A DNA stretch of 64,000 nucleotides from Stropharia rugosoannulata. Its lineage: Eukaryota; Basidiomycota; Agaricomycetes; Agaricales; Strophariaceae. The stretch spans positions 4,402,001 to 4,466,000 of the forward strand of contig JANCIK010000001.1 of the NCBI GenBank assembly GCA_028532985.1. Direction: 5' to 3'. This document shows positions 1 to 11,927 of the stretch, one piece after another. The notes below the pieces were generated by a model. That model worked only from the letters and a program-made list of their open reading frames with translations. It made no database searches and was not told the origin of the DNA. The position numbers were made by a program, and so were the translations under genes. The stretch's first letter is position 1; every line of letters starts with the position of its first letter.

Positions 1-764
1 AGAGCGCCATGGGCGTGTTGACACTGTGATTGCAAATGCAGGTAAATGCTCCTTTACAAATACCCATACCGACTCTAAATTCTGTCAGCATTTGGTCTTA
101 TGGAGCATACAGTTGCCAACACTTCCGTGAAGTCGTTCGAAGAACATTTTCATGCACGTTCTACACATAATCTTGCAGCTATTGACGCTCAGCTGATCAC
201 AAATTTACTTCTAGGTCAATGCTATGGGACCCGTTGTCTTATTCCAGGCAGTTCTTGAGCTACTCAAAGCCAGCTCATCCCCACGGTTTATACCGATCAG
301 TACGGGCGGCGCATCCTTAGGGAGCCCCTTAATAGAGCTGCCAATGCGTGCCGCTGCCTACGGATCTAGCAAGGCTGCACTTAACTACATCACTAGGAAG
401 ATCCACTTTGAAAATGAATGGCTAGGCAAGTACAAGTCATTTCCAAATTTGCACCAGTGCGGGATATTGAAGTAATCGATTTTAGTCGCATTTCCGCTAG
501 CACCAGGAGTGGTAGACACAGATGCTAGTAAGTGCCGTATAGATATGCACGAGCAATGACTACATTGATTTTATTTTATTAGTGAGAGCCACTATTGAAA
601 TGGCCGACCCAGCCCTTGCCAAACAAATGATGGAGATGGATCAGTTTAAGCCTCTCACCCCTATTAAAGCTGCCGAGTTTCTTATCAATGCTATTGATAA
701 CTCTACCAGAGCCAAAGACGGGGGTCGCTTTATTGATATTGACGGTTCCAACCTACCTTGGTAG
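1..764 (+). CDS. Short-chain dehydrogenase/reductase, copy 1 (5' end outside window)
   Basis: NAD(P)-dependent oxidoreductase of the classical SDR fold, resembling fungal Nor-1/sniffer-type ketoreductases. Exons inferred at 1-41, 89-153, 215-425, 486-527 and 583-764. Visible motifs are the NAG motif at the end of the first exon, a FIPIS segment carrying the catalytic Ser, and the YGSSK (YxxxK) active site. The protein ends in a conserved DGGRFIDIDG-type tail. The exon lengths 65, 211 and 42 nt match copy 3 at 28.7-29.7 kb, and 211 and 42 nt also match copy 2 at 23.4-24.4 kb, so the three are paralogues. Two introns (starting at 154 and 426) appear to use GC rather than GT donors. The Rossmann TGxxxGIG motif must lie upstream of the window. 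The substrate cannot be told from sequence. Confidence 0.88.
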
Positions 765-1196
765 TGAGTATTGTAGTTGTTACTATAAATAGTTTGAACG
801 ATGTTACTATAATTAGCGTTCTTGCTATATTTAGTTGAACATATTTACTCGAACACCATAACAAGGCTATTGTCGCCAGCCGCAGGGCGCCTACTTATGG
901 CTTATGCCCCTCGCAAAATTATGCAAGAAACCGAGAAAAAGAGGCCTTCGCATCAGGTACATGCTCTGCTTACTGCGGACAGGAAATATCTATGATTGGG
1001 TATGCTCCATGCGAGCAACCGGCGGTGCCCAGCTGTTTTGCACAGTGCGGTCGTCCCCTGCTATTTCCTCACAAACAGCATTCCACTGTATACAGAATGC
1101 AAAGAATTGGTGAGATAAGTAATATTATCTAGACATACAATGCCATAGATGAATGTAAAAGGTACCTAAATAATACAGCAAGTTGCTCATAAGCTA

Positions 1197-3539
1197 TTAA
1201 CTAGATTTATTGGGGAGCCGGCGAGTGAATACGAGAGGAACTGTCTTGACGCCGAGTGCGAGACCAAGACTTGCATCAAGCACTCTTTTTCTCCATTGGT
1301 CGCGTGTCTCCGTTTCGCTGAGAAGGGGCTCGATTTTGTAGTCCTTAAGGATCATCGTGATGAACGCCACTGCCTCGGTTGTGGCAAACTTCCGTCCTAC
1401 GCATGTGCGAGGACCTTTATAAAAAGTCAGGAAGGGCAGGTGGCGAGAAGAAATTTTATGCTCACCCATGCTGAATGCAGGGAACATCTCGGATTCGTTT
1501 TCAATTTCGTACCACCGCGATGGTCGGTACTCCTCTGGGCTTTCGTAGTATCGGGGGTTATAATCTGGACATGACTATCGTCGGAGACTGTTGAGATGTA
1601 TCAATGCTTTACACTCACGAACTCCAACCATGTCGATGGCCACCTACACAAACAGAGGTTAGCTACTTCTACACACTCCAAATTATTCGGGAATGCAAAT
1701 AAACTTACATGGGTCCCTTTTGAAATAACAAGAGCATCGGATCCTTCTTCCGCTCTTGCCTTTGGAACATTTAGAATAGTATCTTCACATGCCTGCCTAA
1801 CCATCAAAAATCCGGAAGCTGAGCATGGAGTTAAGACGCAAGCTTTTGGCATTGCAAAATCCGGACGTACGGAATAGTCTCAGGGCTTCAAAGAATGCGC
1901 CAAGAACCTTGTTCAGCTTTGGATAGTCGTCGTATACCTGTCAGCATAATTAGTCAAGAACCTCAAGGATAAAGGATGTGGATACTGACTGGTTCCCCGT
2001 GTCCAACTACGGATACGATATTCTGATACGTTTCCTCTTGAATATCTTCATGAACCGCAAGAAGTGCGAGCGTTGCCGCGATTGTGTGAGCCGTGGTCTC
2101 TAAGTGACAGATGCAGGTCTGGATTAGCTACTGTTCAATCCAAGCCTGATTGGCGTGTGCTTACCATGTCCCGCAAACAGCATAACAAAAACATTGCCAA
2201 TCTATGTGAAGTGAGGCCTCAAGTCGTATAATGTAGTGCCAATACGACTTACCACTTCCGAGTCACCAAGTTTGTACCGATCTTCCTCGTTCTCGCTTGC
2301 TTGAACCAGCATCGAGAACGCACTTGTATCACTACTTTTGCCAGGACCTTCAATGCAGACATCCGCCTTTTTGATCGCAACTTGCTCACGCATAAACCCC
2401 ATGAGAATCTTCTTTGCCTGAATGCCACGCTTCACCCTATAAAGGTCAGGCTCAGAGGCGCACTCCTAAGTCTTGGAGTCACTTACTTTTTGAAAGGTAA
2501 AATATGCTGAAACCATGATGGTAAAAATAGGTCGATTATGCCCGAGCCTGAGACATAGTGAAAAGCCTCTTGGAGGGTCATTTTTCCATCTGACGTCTCC
2601 AAAGGTTCGGCCCATGTGAGAGGGAACCCAAACCCGCATTTTCCAATAATAAGCAAAGCCAACTGTAGTGCAGTGTTGGCTGAACGGCAGTGATGTAGTG
2701 TGTGGGGATACTTACCTTAAACGTAAGGGTCTGGAGTACGGGAACCTCGATGCAGGTTTTCCCATTCCACCCTTCCTCTATGATCATTTCACCGTAAGTT
2801 TTGACAGTTTCGGCCCAGACCTTCTGATAACTTTGATACCGCTTAGAACATAGAAATAAGTTCGAAAAAAGATAAATGACGCACAGATCGTTGTTGAAAG
2901 CCGGCCCCACAACGCGCCTGTGTTTCCGCCAGGTCTCTCCCTCGACCGTAATAAGATTTGCGCCCCATTGACTAAGACATACGATTAAGGCCGTGGTGTA
3001 TTTAAAGGTTGTGAACATATGTACTTCATGACTCTATATGTGTCTGGAGGCTTCGGGAATGCTTTCCTTCCGGTATTGGATACCGCCACCTGGTTTGCCA
3101 CATCAAGATTGCTTGTATAGATTGTTGGGGGTCCAAAAAGGTATGGCACAAGGGAAATTGTGTCTCGGTATGTGTACGCTGCCATTAGCCATGAATTCGT
3201 GCAGCATAGTGATTCAGAGTGAATGAGAAGTACGTACTGTTTCTGCGCCAATTCCAGAAGAACGCAAATCCTGGATTCCACCACGTTGTTGGGATAAAGG
3301 CGCCAATGGGTGTGAATGGGTGAAAGAGGACGCGATACCCCGGTAGATGGTCTACGGCCTTGAGAATTCAGTCAGTATTTGATCTACTACTTGATAATAA
3401 TTCTAAAGAACAGCAAACATACCTTCAGTCCTTTTCTATATGTCACTACTTTTGACAGTACAAATGCAAGCAGAAGAGTGACCAGGACTTTTCGGAAGAT
3501 GTCAATGCTTTCAACATTGGCACTGGCGTCGGCGGTCAT
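1197..3539 (-). CDS. Cytochrome P450 monooxygenase
   Basis: Haem-thiolate monooxygenase, membrane-anchored at the ER. The first exon (3423-3539) encodes a 39-residue N-terminus with a hydrophobic anchor (VLVTLLLAFVLSKVV). In order follow an N-terminal segment with PGYRVLFHPFTPIGA, the helix-C motif WRKHRR (about 2900-2950), the I-helix oxygen-binding motif AGHETTA split by an intron near 2110-2165, the K-helix ExxR as EALR near 1900, a PERF-type YRPSRW near 1500-1530, and the haem loop FYKGPRTCVG with the cysteine ligand near 1400. There are about ten exons with 50-60 nt introns; several junctions (around 2840-2890 and 1800-1890) are uncertain. All hallmark residues are present, so the gene looks functional. 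It is convergent with SDR copy 1. The CYP family was not assigned. Confidence 0.9.
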
Positions 3540-5356
3540 ACTGAGGGATGGTCAAGTTGAAGCCATATTGGCATTCTCATATATATAGAAATCCAATTCA
3601 TGTAAGGGCATGGCGGAAAGGTATAAAACTGGAATGCTTGATTGGAGCCTTCCAGCGGCAGTTGTACCACAAACATATCAACATCCCTTAGTAAGGAATC
3701 TTTGGCAAGTATGTATGTATCTCGGAGCAAGTCATCATCGTGAAGCCCGAGCTAACATTCCAACCGTCGCCAAGCCAGGGTGCCCCATGAGGAAACGTCT
3801 GCATAATGAACAAATTCTTTCCTCGCGAGTCGCTACGCCGTGGTTGAGGCCTTGAGGACGTGGGATTGAATAGCAGACTAAGAAAGTCATGTTCATAAAA
3901 CGTTGTGATAAGAAAAGGCGCGCTCGCCGCCGCTGGCCCGCACGCGCTCAATGCTCCAACTTTACTCCACCTCGTGACTGGCATCCTATGGGGATGCTAA
4001 AGCGGTCCGGGATGCCGGTTCCCGCGCCTACATACCGCCGTCAACGATGATGACGGAAGTTGGCTTGACAATTGCTTAATCCCCCTTGATCCTCTGCCAG
4101 GACCAACTCTGGACTATTTTTTCCACATCTGGCCGCCCATTCCCAGTGAATGTTCAGCCAATAACTATCAGCCGTGAGTATTTTCCTCCAAGTTTGCCAA
4201 ATTGTCCAACAATTAACTTGGAGCATTGTTTTGGCATCGTTCGACAAATTCCAAACAAATTCTGCCTCCACGACAGGAAAGGCTTGTGCTGAATTTACTC
4301 TATGGCGTGCCTTCTTTCTGTTATATCTTTCTTGCGCTCACTCCTCTCATCACCTGTTATGACTCGTTTCTCATTGAAACGAATCTTATATCGTGTCATG
4401 GCGGGCTTATGAGCCAGCCTCATGCATTGGGGCCGGTAGCTTGCTTTCTTCTATATGTATACAACTCCGCGTATATCGGTTTTTAGGAAGCTTATGGGTG
4501 CGTCGTATCTGTTGAAACCATGAACATACTCAACCCATTGTCCCGTTGTCTGCATCCCAGCTGCGTCTGACAGCCATTTCGGCTACTGACCCGATTGATT
4601 CTGGGTCCTTTTGACGATCCACAGTCAGATGCACTTTATGCAAAGAAACAAGCTGCGCTTTCTCCAGCTGAATCCCTTCATCAGCACGAGGCATATGTAA
4701 TCAAACCAGTACCCCATCAGGGTCATAATTCTATGGCAAAAACGGTCTTAACCGGCTCGCTTGAAGTCATTGTTTTGAAGAGAAGCAGCGCTCATGGCTT
4801 CTCCAACAGCGGCGTCTTCATTTACCTTCCAAGTACCCTCTTTCCGGTGTCTTTGTAACTAACCATTGCTCTATCAGACCGTGTTACCTGCTCTGGCTCG
4901 CGCGTATGTCTCTATCTTTGTATCCGTCTTTGCCAGGCGAGTGCATATTTAAAAGGCGGTTGCGCCCGCGCTGATTCTTTACAGAGTGTATAGATTGAAA
5001 TGGGCTCGCTCTTCTGATACCACTGTATGATACATGCCGACCTCTGATGGTATTTGAATGCGGAGAAGAAGGAGCAATGCAATATCTGAAGTTGTACCAC
5101 GAGGACTATTATTTGCCGCTATACGTGCTCTAAAACTGGGCTCCTCCACACTGTGACACCGATGGGCATAGTACTTACCCACTTGATTTGATTGTAGGTC
5201 CGATCACACGTTAATCCAGTCTTGAGGCCTTGAGGCCTGCTTCGCATCCGCGAAATTGGCGGAATATCTGATGGGCTCACGGTTAGCAGCCCATAAAAGC
5301 AGCACGGTTGGATGCGACGCCATATACTGTAAAAGGACATTATCTCTACCGACGCC
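3540..5356. other. Intergenic stretch, no gene recognised
   Basis: Between the P450 start and the F-box-like gene I found only short open frames of fewer than 100 codons on both strands. None shows a recognisable motif or a convincing chain of spliced exons. A small or badly decayed gene cannot be excluded. The right end probably holds the promoter of the gene starting at 5357. Confidence 0.5.
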
Positions 5357-6754
5357 ATGACTCAAATCCCAGCCGAAATCCTCGACATCATAATCACCAA
5401 GACAGTCAATAGCCCCGTGTATTATCGCGACCCTTTCTTGTCCAGGCTGGCTCACGTTTCCCGTCGTTGCCGACACCTGGCAAACCTTAGGCGATTCAAC
5501 TGTCTCACTGTGAAGATCGGGCTCGGGGGTGTCAATGATCCATCTTTCCAAACACGGAAGCTGGCCCACCTTATGTTTTCTGATATCTGGGAAGAGAAAG
5601 AAGGTGTTGCCCAACATGTGCATCACCTTCGTCTCATTCTTCAAGATAACCAGGGATACAAGCCTTTCCCATCCCAGATTGAAGAACTAGCGACTATAGC
5701 CGACGCAGTATTCAGTGAAAGACTATCTACTGAGGGATTTACACCGCTGGCTAGAAAGTTGTCGCTCAAAACACACATCAAAGAGGATCCATTGGACCGA
5801 GGCATGTTCGACTTTGACACCCTCGACTCTCGTGTTGTATCTATAATTACCTGTATATGCGCTCGTCCGACCCTTACGGAACTAGAAGTTAATCAAATCG
5901 AGCACATTCCTCTTAGCCTACTCCGCTCAATCAGCTCCTCAAGGCTCTGTCTTTCACTTTTCAATGTCAAATTCTCACCATGGGATGAATCGCAGAACGT
6001 CTCTCAAGATACGCGTTTTCTTCGTCACCTCAAATCTCTTCGTTGTTCCGTGGATTCACAATTCCTCGATGTATTCCTCTATGAGCACCCTGAAGAGTAT
6101 TATCCCGAGTCCCTACATCTTCGCCTCTTGGACGTAAACGATCACGATCATGCTCTCAACCATCTCTATCTTGTGGGGCGGGAATTAAAGGATCTATCAC
6201 TTCAATATCACTCTTATGATGGTCTGTTCTCATATTGGCTATGAAGCTATGTCGATGCTGATTTTGCTCCAGTAAATATTGTTGCTTTGGAACCCGTTGA
6301 CTATGCGCGGATTGGCCCTCTCAGCTCCCTATCTCTTCAATATCAAACACGGCTATCTTGGAAGAGCGACTTTAGACAAACTTCTGCCAAATTTCAGACT
6401 CCTATTCTTGCTGTTGCAATGAATATGTTGCCGAATATAGTTCCTGAAAGGCTGCTTATTGGTATTTCTGCAATAGGCTCATGTTACTACTATAGTAAGC
6501 CCGACAATGGTGCGAAGGCATTCTGGAGTCAAATCAACTACGCCCCATTTATTGACTACCTGGCGCGAGGCATTTCGCAAACGCCTGGACTTCATATAAC
6601 CATAGTCCTCGCCGTGGAGCTATATGACGGTTACCGTGTGTCTGACATTGAACTCTACGAGAAGGAATTGTCTGAAGGATTATACTTACTATTCAAGCCC
6701 ATGACGGACATGAGATGTCTTTCACTCGCAATCGACGTTACCGTCATTGACTAG
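5357..6754 (+). CDS. F-box-like protein
   Basis: Likely substrate-recognition subunit of an SCF-type ubiquitin ligase, judged from the N-terminus: IPAEILDIII, then LSRLAHVSRRCRHLA and LRRFNCLTV fit the F-box helices of mushroom F-box proteins. The rest is leucine-rich without clear repeats. An in-frame TGA at 6242-6244 would end the protein at 295 residues, but it lies in what looks like a 51-nt intron, 6222-6272 (GT...AG, branch-like GCTGAT about 11 nt before the AG). Removing it keeps the frame and gives about 448 residues. I prefer the spliced model because the downstream frame stays open in the same phase for about 170 codons. Confidence 0.72.
6222..6272 (+). other. Inferred 51-nt intron containing an in-frame TGA
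   Basis: It starts with GTCTGT and ends with CTCCAG. Its length is a multiple of three, so the frame is the same with or without splicing, but the retained form meets a TGA at 6242. Retention would therefore make a truncated protein. Confidence 0.6.
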
Positions 6755-6965
6755 TACTATCTTGATGGATGTAATGGGAATTAAGTACATCATTTATTTT
6801 ACGATCTCAATCTCGGTTGCGTAAAGTCATTGGCCTGGTCCATTACTATGAATAAAGTCATATTATAAGTTGCATTTTGCATACAGACCTTTCCCTTGTT
6901 AATCATCGCCAATACGCCGAGGTCCCAACATATCATGGTTTTGCCACTCAGTAGGCACATCAGGA

Positions 6966-7793
6966 TCATTCTGTAGAGTACATTGTAAGACATGGTATCG
7001 CCAGAGAAGTTGAGGCAGAGTTTACCGCAGCAATTTTTGCATACTGGTCAGCGAGGTTCCATTTACGGTCGATCAAGTAGAATTGAACAGTAACGCCCAA
7101 ACTTTCCTTCTTCTCAATGGCGTCAAGCAGCATCTCCCACAGGTCCCTGTTTGCAACTGGTTTGCCGTTCGCAGTCATCCACCCCCTTCTTTCCCATCCT
7201 ACTACCCACTCATTAACACCAGATACGAGGTACTGTGAGTCAGTGGCAATGACGATCTTTGCAAAGCCGTCGCATTCCCAGTGGCGTAGAGTCAAAGCAG
7301 CGTGTGCCGCTCGCAATTCGGCTCTATTCGATGTTAAGGGCTCACCACTAACGCGTTCGAGTGGGAAACAGAAGCCATGTTCGTCTCCATCTGGGTTGTA
7401 GTTGATCCCACAGCCGGCACGCACGTTCATCTGGCCGTTGGACGGCGCGGCGCCATCGACAAAGACGAGGACAGCGTGATCCATTCCTCCAGGAGTAGGA
7501 TCAATTACTGCCCATCGCGCCTGGCGTGAGGAATCTCGGCATAGCACAGGCTTGAAAATCGTAAGTGGATTTATGGAGCGGTCTGCGGGGTAGAGTCGAC
7601 TATTGCGTCTGAAAGCAACGGGTGGCATGTAGAGGTGCATGTGCTGAGAACAATGAAAGGACAGCCCCTGGAAGCGCATATGAGGGTATGAGGGGAGTTG
7701 TTTCTGCTGGCGTGTCATGGTGAGGTTCAAGGAAGAGGTACATCCAAACTCCGGAGGATCAAAGCAATTTATCGCCTTCAGACCTTTGTCCAT
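6966..7793 (-). CDS. Ribonuclease H-like protein (stand-alone RNase HI fold)
   Basis: Predicted nuclease cutting the RNA strand of RNA-DNA hybrids. The RNase H domain fills roughly residues 105-260 of 275. Visible acidic catalytic positions are Asp in VFVDGAA, Glu in SNRAELRAAH, Asp in ATDSQYLV and Asp in NLADQYAK. The His-containing loop of bacterial RNase HI is not evident; the sequence goes straight from an IDRKWN-like segment to the last Asp, which to my knowledge is common in this fungal stand-alone family. The N-terminal 100 residues are not conserved in any way I recognise, and several in-frame Met codons (7793, then a Met 25 residues later) make the start uncertain. There are no introns. 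No reverse transcriptase is linked to it. Confidence 0.85.
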   Translation of the reverse strand: MDKGLKAINCFDPPEFGCTSSLNLTMTRQQKQLPSYPHMRFQGLSFHCSQHMHLYMPPVAFRRNSRLYPADRSINPLTIFKPVLCRDSSRQARWAVIDPTPGGMDHAVLVFVDGAAPSNGQMNVRAGCGINYNPDGDEHGFCFPLERVSGEPLTSNRAELRAAHAALTLRHWECDGFAKIVIATDSQYLVSGVNEWVVGWERRGWMTANGKPVANRDLWEMLLDAIEKKESLGVTVQFYLIDRKWNLADQYAKIAAVNSASTSLAIPCLTMYSTE

Positions 7794-8009
7794 ATATGGG
7801 TAACTTATTTTCCTTTTTGGGGAACGATGTTTCGCTACGCCCCTGAGAGAAGATCAGACGTGTTTTTGGGTGTATTTCCAGTAGATATATGACAAGTTCA
7901 ATAGTAATAACTCCATACAAACATATATAGTATACGATAGCGGCATTTAATTTGCTCCCCATGGTCACAGAATAAGCTGCATATATACAAATACCCTCTT
8001 ACTATTCCG

Positions 8010-8465
8010 CTACTTGCCCGCACTAGTAGAGCCAGATGACGAAAATTGCTTGAATTGCTCAAGAAGATGTGGAACATCCTTAAAAAGCTCCTCTATTTGA
8101 TTAACTATGTAGGTCTAGAGGATACAAGGGGATACAGCACGTCTTGGTTAGCAAAAAAAATACATGAGCAATTGAATGAGGATATTACAAACTTCGTAGT
8201 CATTAGTCTTATCCTCCTTGTGGTGATAGGCTTGTAGAATGTCGAGAAACTTTGCATAGATAGCAGGGGATTCAGAGAGGTGAGTCTCGACAGTGTTGAG
8301 ATAGTTTACAGCAGAGTGTAACATGCTTGTGTCTGTATTATCTCCGTGTTCAGGTGTGTCGCTGTCAATTGCCTGGTAGCTTAGTGCCAGTGGCGATTGA
8401 CGTGTTGTATCTGAGGAGTCCCCTGTAGGTCGAGGAAGCCCTCCAGAAAGTGTGGGCTGCGACAT
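8010..8465 (-). CDS. Small stand-alone Sin3-type PAH-domain protein
   Basis: Two exons, 8193-8465 and 8010-8114, separated by a 78-nt intron, give 125 residues. After a 45-residue Ser/Thr/Asp-rich leader, residues about 46-120 form one paired-amphipathic-helix domain: AVNYLNTVETHL, IYAKFLDILQAYH, then across the splice site IVNQIEELFKDVPHLLEQFKQF. This matches PAH repeats of Sin3, the histone-deacetylase corepressor scaffold, where these helices bind transcription-factor peptides. A full Sin3 has more than 1,000 residues with several PAH repeats and an HDAC-interaction domain, none of which is present here. The protein could therefore compete with Sin3 for partners. The start at 8465 was chosen at MSQPTLSGG; an upstream Met at 8561 is in frame. 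Confidence 0.8.
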
Positions 8466-8808
8466 TGTACTCAACGCTTGATGGGATATGGATTCAGTCA
8501 GGCTCGATAAAGACAAGGGGAACAACGTGTTTTGGTAGCACTTCACACCATCATGGAACACTTTTATAGTATGTACATATAAATGCTCTGGTTTTCTTTA
8601 AGATGGTCAATCCAAAACGGAGTCATAATAGAAAGAGAGTAGTACAGCATCCGTCGTGATCGCTGTAAAGAGGGGCACTGATTTAGCACGTAGTGTAGAA
8701 GTTCACATGCTTTGTAACGTTACTAATTATACCCAATTTATGCATTTGTGTCTATGATCATTGATTAATATACCTGAATAACGCTGCGGCGGACCTATTA
8801 TAATGCCC

Positions 8809-9499
8809 TTAGACCGTAGTTACATATGCCGCGAGGGCGCCCAACCAGCTAGCTCCTCCCATGGTTATTCGAACATAGTGCATCCAACGCCACTTCTGCA
8901 GTAAGGAAACTGCCTCCTGCTCTTCGACGGCAGTCAAAGACGCTTCTTTGAGGGACTGTGACCTTCGTTCAACTATCTTATCACGGAGACCAAGAAGTCT
9001 GTTGTTTGTTGGCAGCACTTAGAGCACGCTATTAGGCATAGAACTGTCAGATGTAGGATAGAACGTACTAAACAAGAGGGTGTATATCCCATTCGAGAAC
9101 ATCAAAACAGAAAGAAGCAAGAGGTAACTTCTTGATATAGGCGTCCCCTTGGGAATTGTGAAAGCTGCTAGCAACGTAGACACACCGGCTCCGGTCCCGG
9201 ATCCTCCAAAATATTGCTATCAAAGAAATTAACTGTGAGTCAACAGATGAGGCGCTACAAAGGGTGCTCACAAATCCCAACTTATACGCCCATGCAAACA
9301 CCTCCACAGATTTTGCAACGTCAAGTCCTATCTTTGCTCTAGCCTTGGGGTGAATGGGGATGGCAATAGCGCCCATTGTCTGTCCGGCAAGGTTTCCCCA
9401 GAAAAAGTAGGAGATGCTTGCCAAGCTCAAACCTAGCCCCAAAGCATAAGGCGAGGCGGTCGAGCGACTGACGAATTCGTCTAGAGTGCTTGAGTTCAT
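8809..9499 (-). CDS. DUF1772-type (anthrone-oxygenase-like) membrane protein
   Basis: Three exons (9272-9499, 9069-9216, 8809-9017) with introns of 55 and 51 nt join in frame to 194 residues. Four hydrophobic stretches are visible, including LGLGLSLASISYFFWG and YLLLLSVLMFSNGIYTLLF. The sequence LPTNNRLLGLRDK just before the last helix fits the conserved Asn-rich signature of the DUF1772 family. Fungal members include anthrone oxygenases of polyketide pathways, but many others have no known role. It probably sits in a membrane. Assignment is by pattern only. Confidence 0.62.
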
Positions 9500-9599
9500 G
9501 ATTGTAGGGGGTTAGATGAGCAGTCCTCCCGAAATCAAGCTTATAACTAGATGTTGCGCATAACTGGTCTCCGCCATCACCAAATGCTATGACACCACC

Positions 9600-10500
9600 C
9601 AATTGGAATTATGGGCGCTCGGATGGTTGATCGCCGATGATATTCTCGCGTACGCAGAGCACGCCCTTGGGTATCAATTGAGTATATAGAAATACATTGA
9701 ATACGCAGTGGGCTGGCAAGGGACAACCTGCCGAGTGCAATCGCGTCCACTTGCCCACGCCCGAGCTATATTTACTAGGAGCCGGTCGGCACAGTAGACC
9801 TTTACCAGCGACATGCAGACACACCAATTCAATGAATTCAAAGGACAAATGATGCTTGAGGCCTTAGTGCATGCCGAGCGTCCACGTAAGGAACCAGGCT
9901 ATCATTGCTTCATGACGTTGACTCACACGCTGCTCGGAAAGGCTAATCATCAACTCACTTGACTAGGGCCTCTTTCCACTGCTTTACTCCGCTGCACATG
10001 CAGATGCCATCACACTGGAAGACGTCGTCGTCGCGCGGGGCAGTTTGTCAGGACTATGTGGCAGCTGAGGTCATCGGAGAAGGACATCCTGCTATTTGCA
10101 GAGTAACGAGTCTCGGCTCTAGCGAAGGATTGCATGGCTGAGAGAGCCTCTTCAGCTGACGCGGCTTTAGGGACCATGCAAGCATGATGCAACAGCAGGA
10201 ACAATGCAGCCGTCGAGCATCGAGGAACATTCAGTCTTCAGACACTGTATTGTCGCATCACACCCAAATCACACCCACGTAGAGGGACTGATGAGAAGCT
10301 ACGCTTGTTTACGAGGTCAGTGGAGCACAGAAAATGTAGGTGAAGATATCTAGCGAGTTGGGCGTCGTGTTTCTGACTCGTCTGGAGACTGGCAGATAGT
10401 AGACCGTTTGTGCTTGGTTCGTGAGCCTGACTGGCGTGGAGCTTTAAATTGTGGAGATGTTCGGCCAGTGCTCTTGTCAAGATTTATTTAATTTGTTTAC
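9600..10500 (-). other. Possible undefined gene or gene remnant
   Basis: Minus-strand open frames at 10238-10480 (Leu/His-rich, with QLARYLHLHFL), 10010-10204 (with LLLHHACMVPKAASAEEALSAM) and 9609-9848 could be exons of one gene joined by short introns; a candidate intron lies between about 10245 and 10313. I could not build a continuous, recognisable protein. The helical Leu/His text is faintly like the middle region of fungal zinc-cluster transcription factors, but no Zn2Cys6 motif is visible. Confidence 0.2.
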
Positions 10501-10563
10501 AACTTCCATATTACATCTAATTAAACAGAAACTTGCATATGTAACATACGTGGTTTGCCTTCG

Positions 10564-11330
10564 TCAATATATCCCCGGAAGGACTGAGTATGGTACACGC
10601 TGATACCATTTTTCCCACTGAGCTCCAAACCTCTCCCGTAGAGCCTCATCCTCCTTGGACATTCTTCCCAAAGTCACGAATAATGAGGGCAGTAGGCCAA
10701 AGACAATATAGATTGCCAGAAGAAAACTCCCGCTATAGGACGATAGGAGACCACATTCCCTAATCAGCGACCCTGGAGCGAATGTGAATATGAACCAGCC
10801 CAATGTTGCTAATATCAGGCCGGTATAGCTCGGATGTCGAACGAATGAATACGGTCCAGTGGTGATCAGATTATGGTCCTTCTGAATGCTTATGTCGAAC
10901 CGGAAATATTTGCCCAGCTCACGAAACGTCCACATCCTGAGGCGAGCACCGGCAATCAACAATGCTGCCCCCAGCAAGGAGACGGCGTTGAGTGAAAACA
11001 AATGCGGACTGCCGCCTCCCTGTAGGTCAAGGTTTGCCACAACTTTGGGCAATGAAGGGAAGGCAAGCGCAATGATTGCGACGCTCTCGGCAGTAGACAG
11101 AACTATGTTTCCAGTCTAATCCGGTACTTTATCAGAGTCTAGTACGATATGAAGTGCACTCGTAAAACACGTACACGGGCAAATGCTAGTCTGTATTTTC
11201 GAACCCACAGAGGGTCAATTGAAATGGAGGCCACGACCTCTTCTTTTGCGGGAGGTGCATGTGGTGGGGTAAGCATTGCGTGGAACTCGTAAGCAAGGAC
11301 AGCAATGATAGGAAGCTTTAGCAGGGACAT
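10564..11330 (-). CDS. Isoprenylcysteine carboxyl methyltransferase (ICMT) family protein
   Basis: Two exons (11175-11330 and 10564-11115) around a 59-nt intron give 235 residues. The C-terminal half carries the ICMT/PEMT family signature: GPYSFVRHPSYTG, which lies next to the S-adenosylmethionine site, then a hydrophobic hairpin, then RMSKEDEALRERFG..W..Y, as in enzymes that methylate the carboxyl group of farnesylated cysteine. Membrane segments are visible at the N-terminus (LLKLPIIAVLAYEF), at LLGAALLIAG, TGLILATLGWFIF and FLLAIYIVFGLLPSLFV. In basidiomycetes such enzymes mature lipopeptide mating pheromones and Ras-type proteins, but this small family has many paralogues, so the substrate is open. 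The gene looks intact. Confidence 0.85.
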
Positions 11331-11927
11331 ATTGGTTTCTTGTAATCGACGGGAAGAGATTCAGACAGTGTTTAAGCGGTTGTATCCACTCCAGCTATAA
11401 AGTATTTATACTAGTAAGTCCGTGGAACAGGAAGACCAGCCACGAGGCTCGACATATCTACAAGAACACAAGGCCTCATGATTCTTGGAAGAATTAAGCG
11501 GAAAAAAACATAGAAAATTTGCGTCTGTCGCATGTCAAAAACGATGACATGGGATTGACGTGAGAGAAGGAGGTGTCAAGATAAGCGAGCTTTAGTGTTT
11601 TTTGGGGAACGGGGAGATAAAAACGACATATCATTTGCCTCAGCGGTCATTTATGCTATACTCAAAACCAAAAAAAAAGAAAGACATGTGATTCTGAAGC
11701 AGGCCTCAAACTATAGCATGAATTGGATGCACTACTTGAATCGATAATTTAGCAAGTTTTGACAGACTGATTAGCCTGTGGAAGCATGTATTCAACTCAT
11801 CAATGCATCAACAACTCATCAGTTCCATAAAACCAACCCTCACTGAGCCTCAAAGCCAGGTATGCAGTGGTGCGACCTGGTGCGACCAAGGTGCAATAGG
11901 TTGACTTGTTACTACTAGTACATCATA
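11331..11927. other. AT-rich intergenic stretch
   Basis: No coding signal was seen. It contains short A runs and lies between two minus-strand genes, so it should hold the promoter of the ICMT-family gene. Confidence 0.5.

Noticed and set aside
6242..6244. Stop codon readthrough in the F-box gene
   Set aside because: A normal short intron explains the TGA; the following bases do not form the usual CTA readthrough context.
7117..7401. Plus-strand frame of 94 codons
   Set aside because: Lies antisense within the RNase H domain, whose motifs are on the minus strand.
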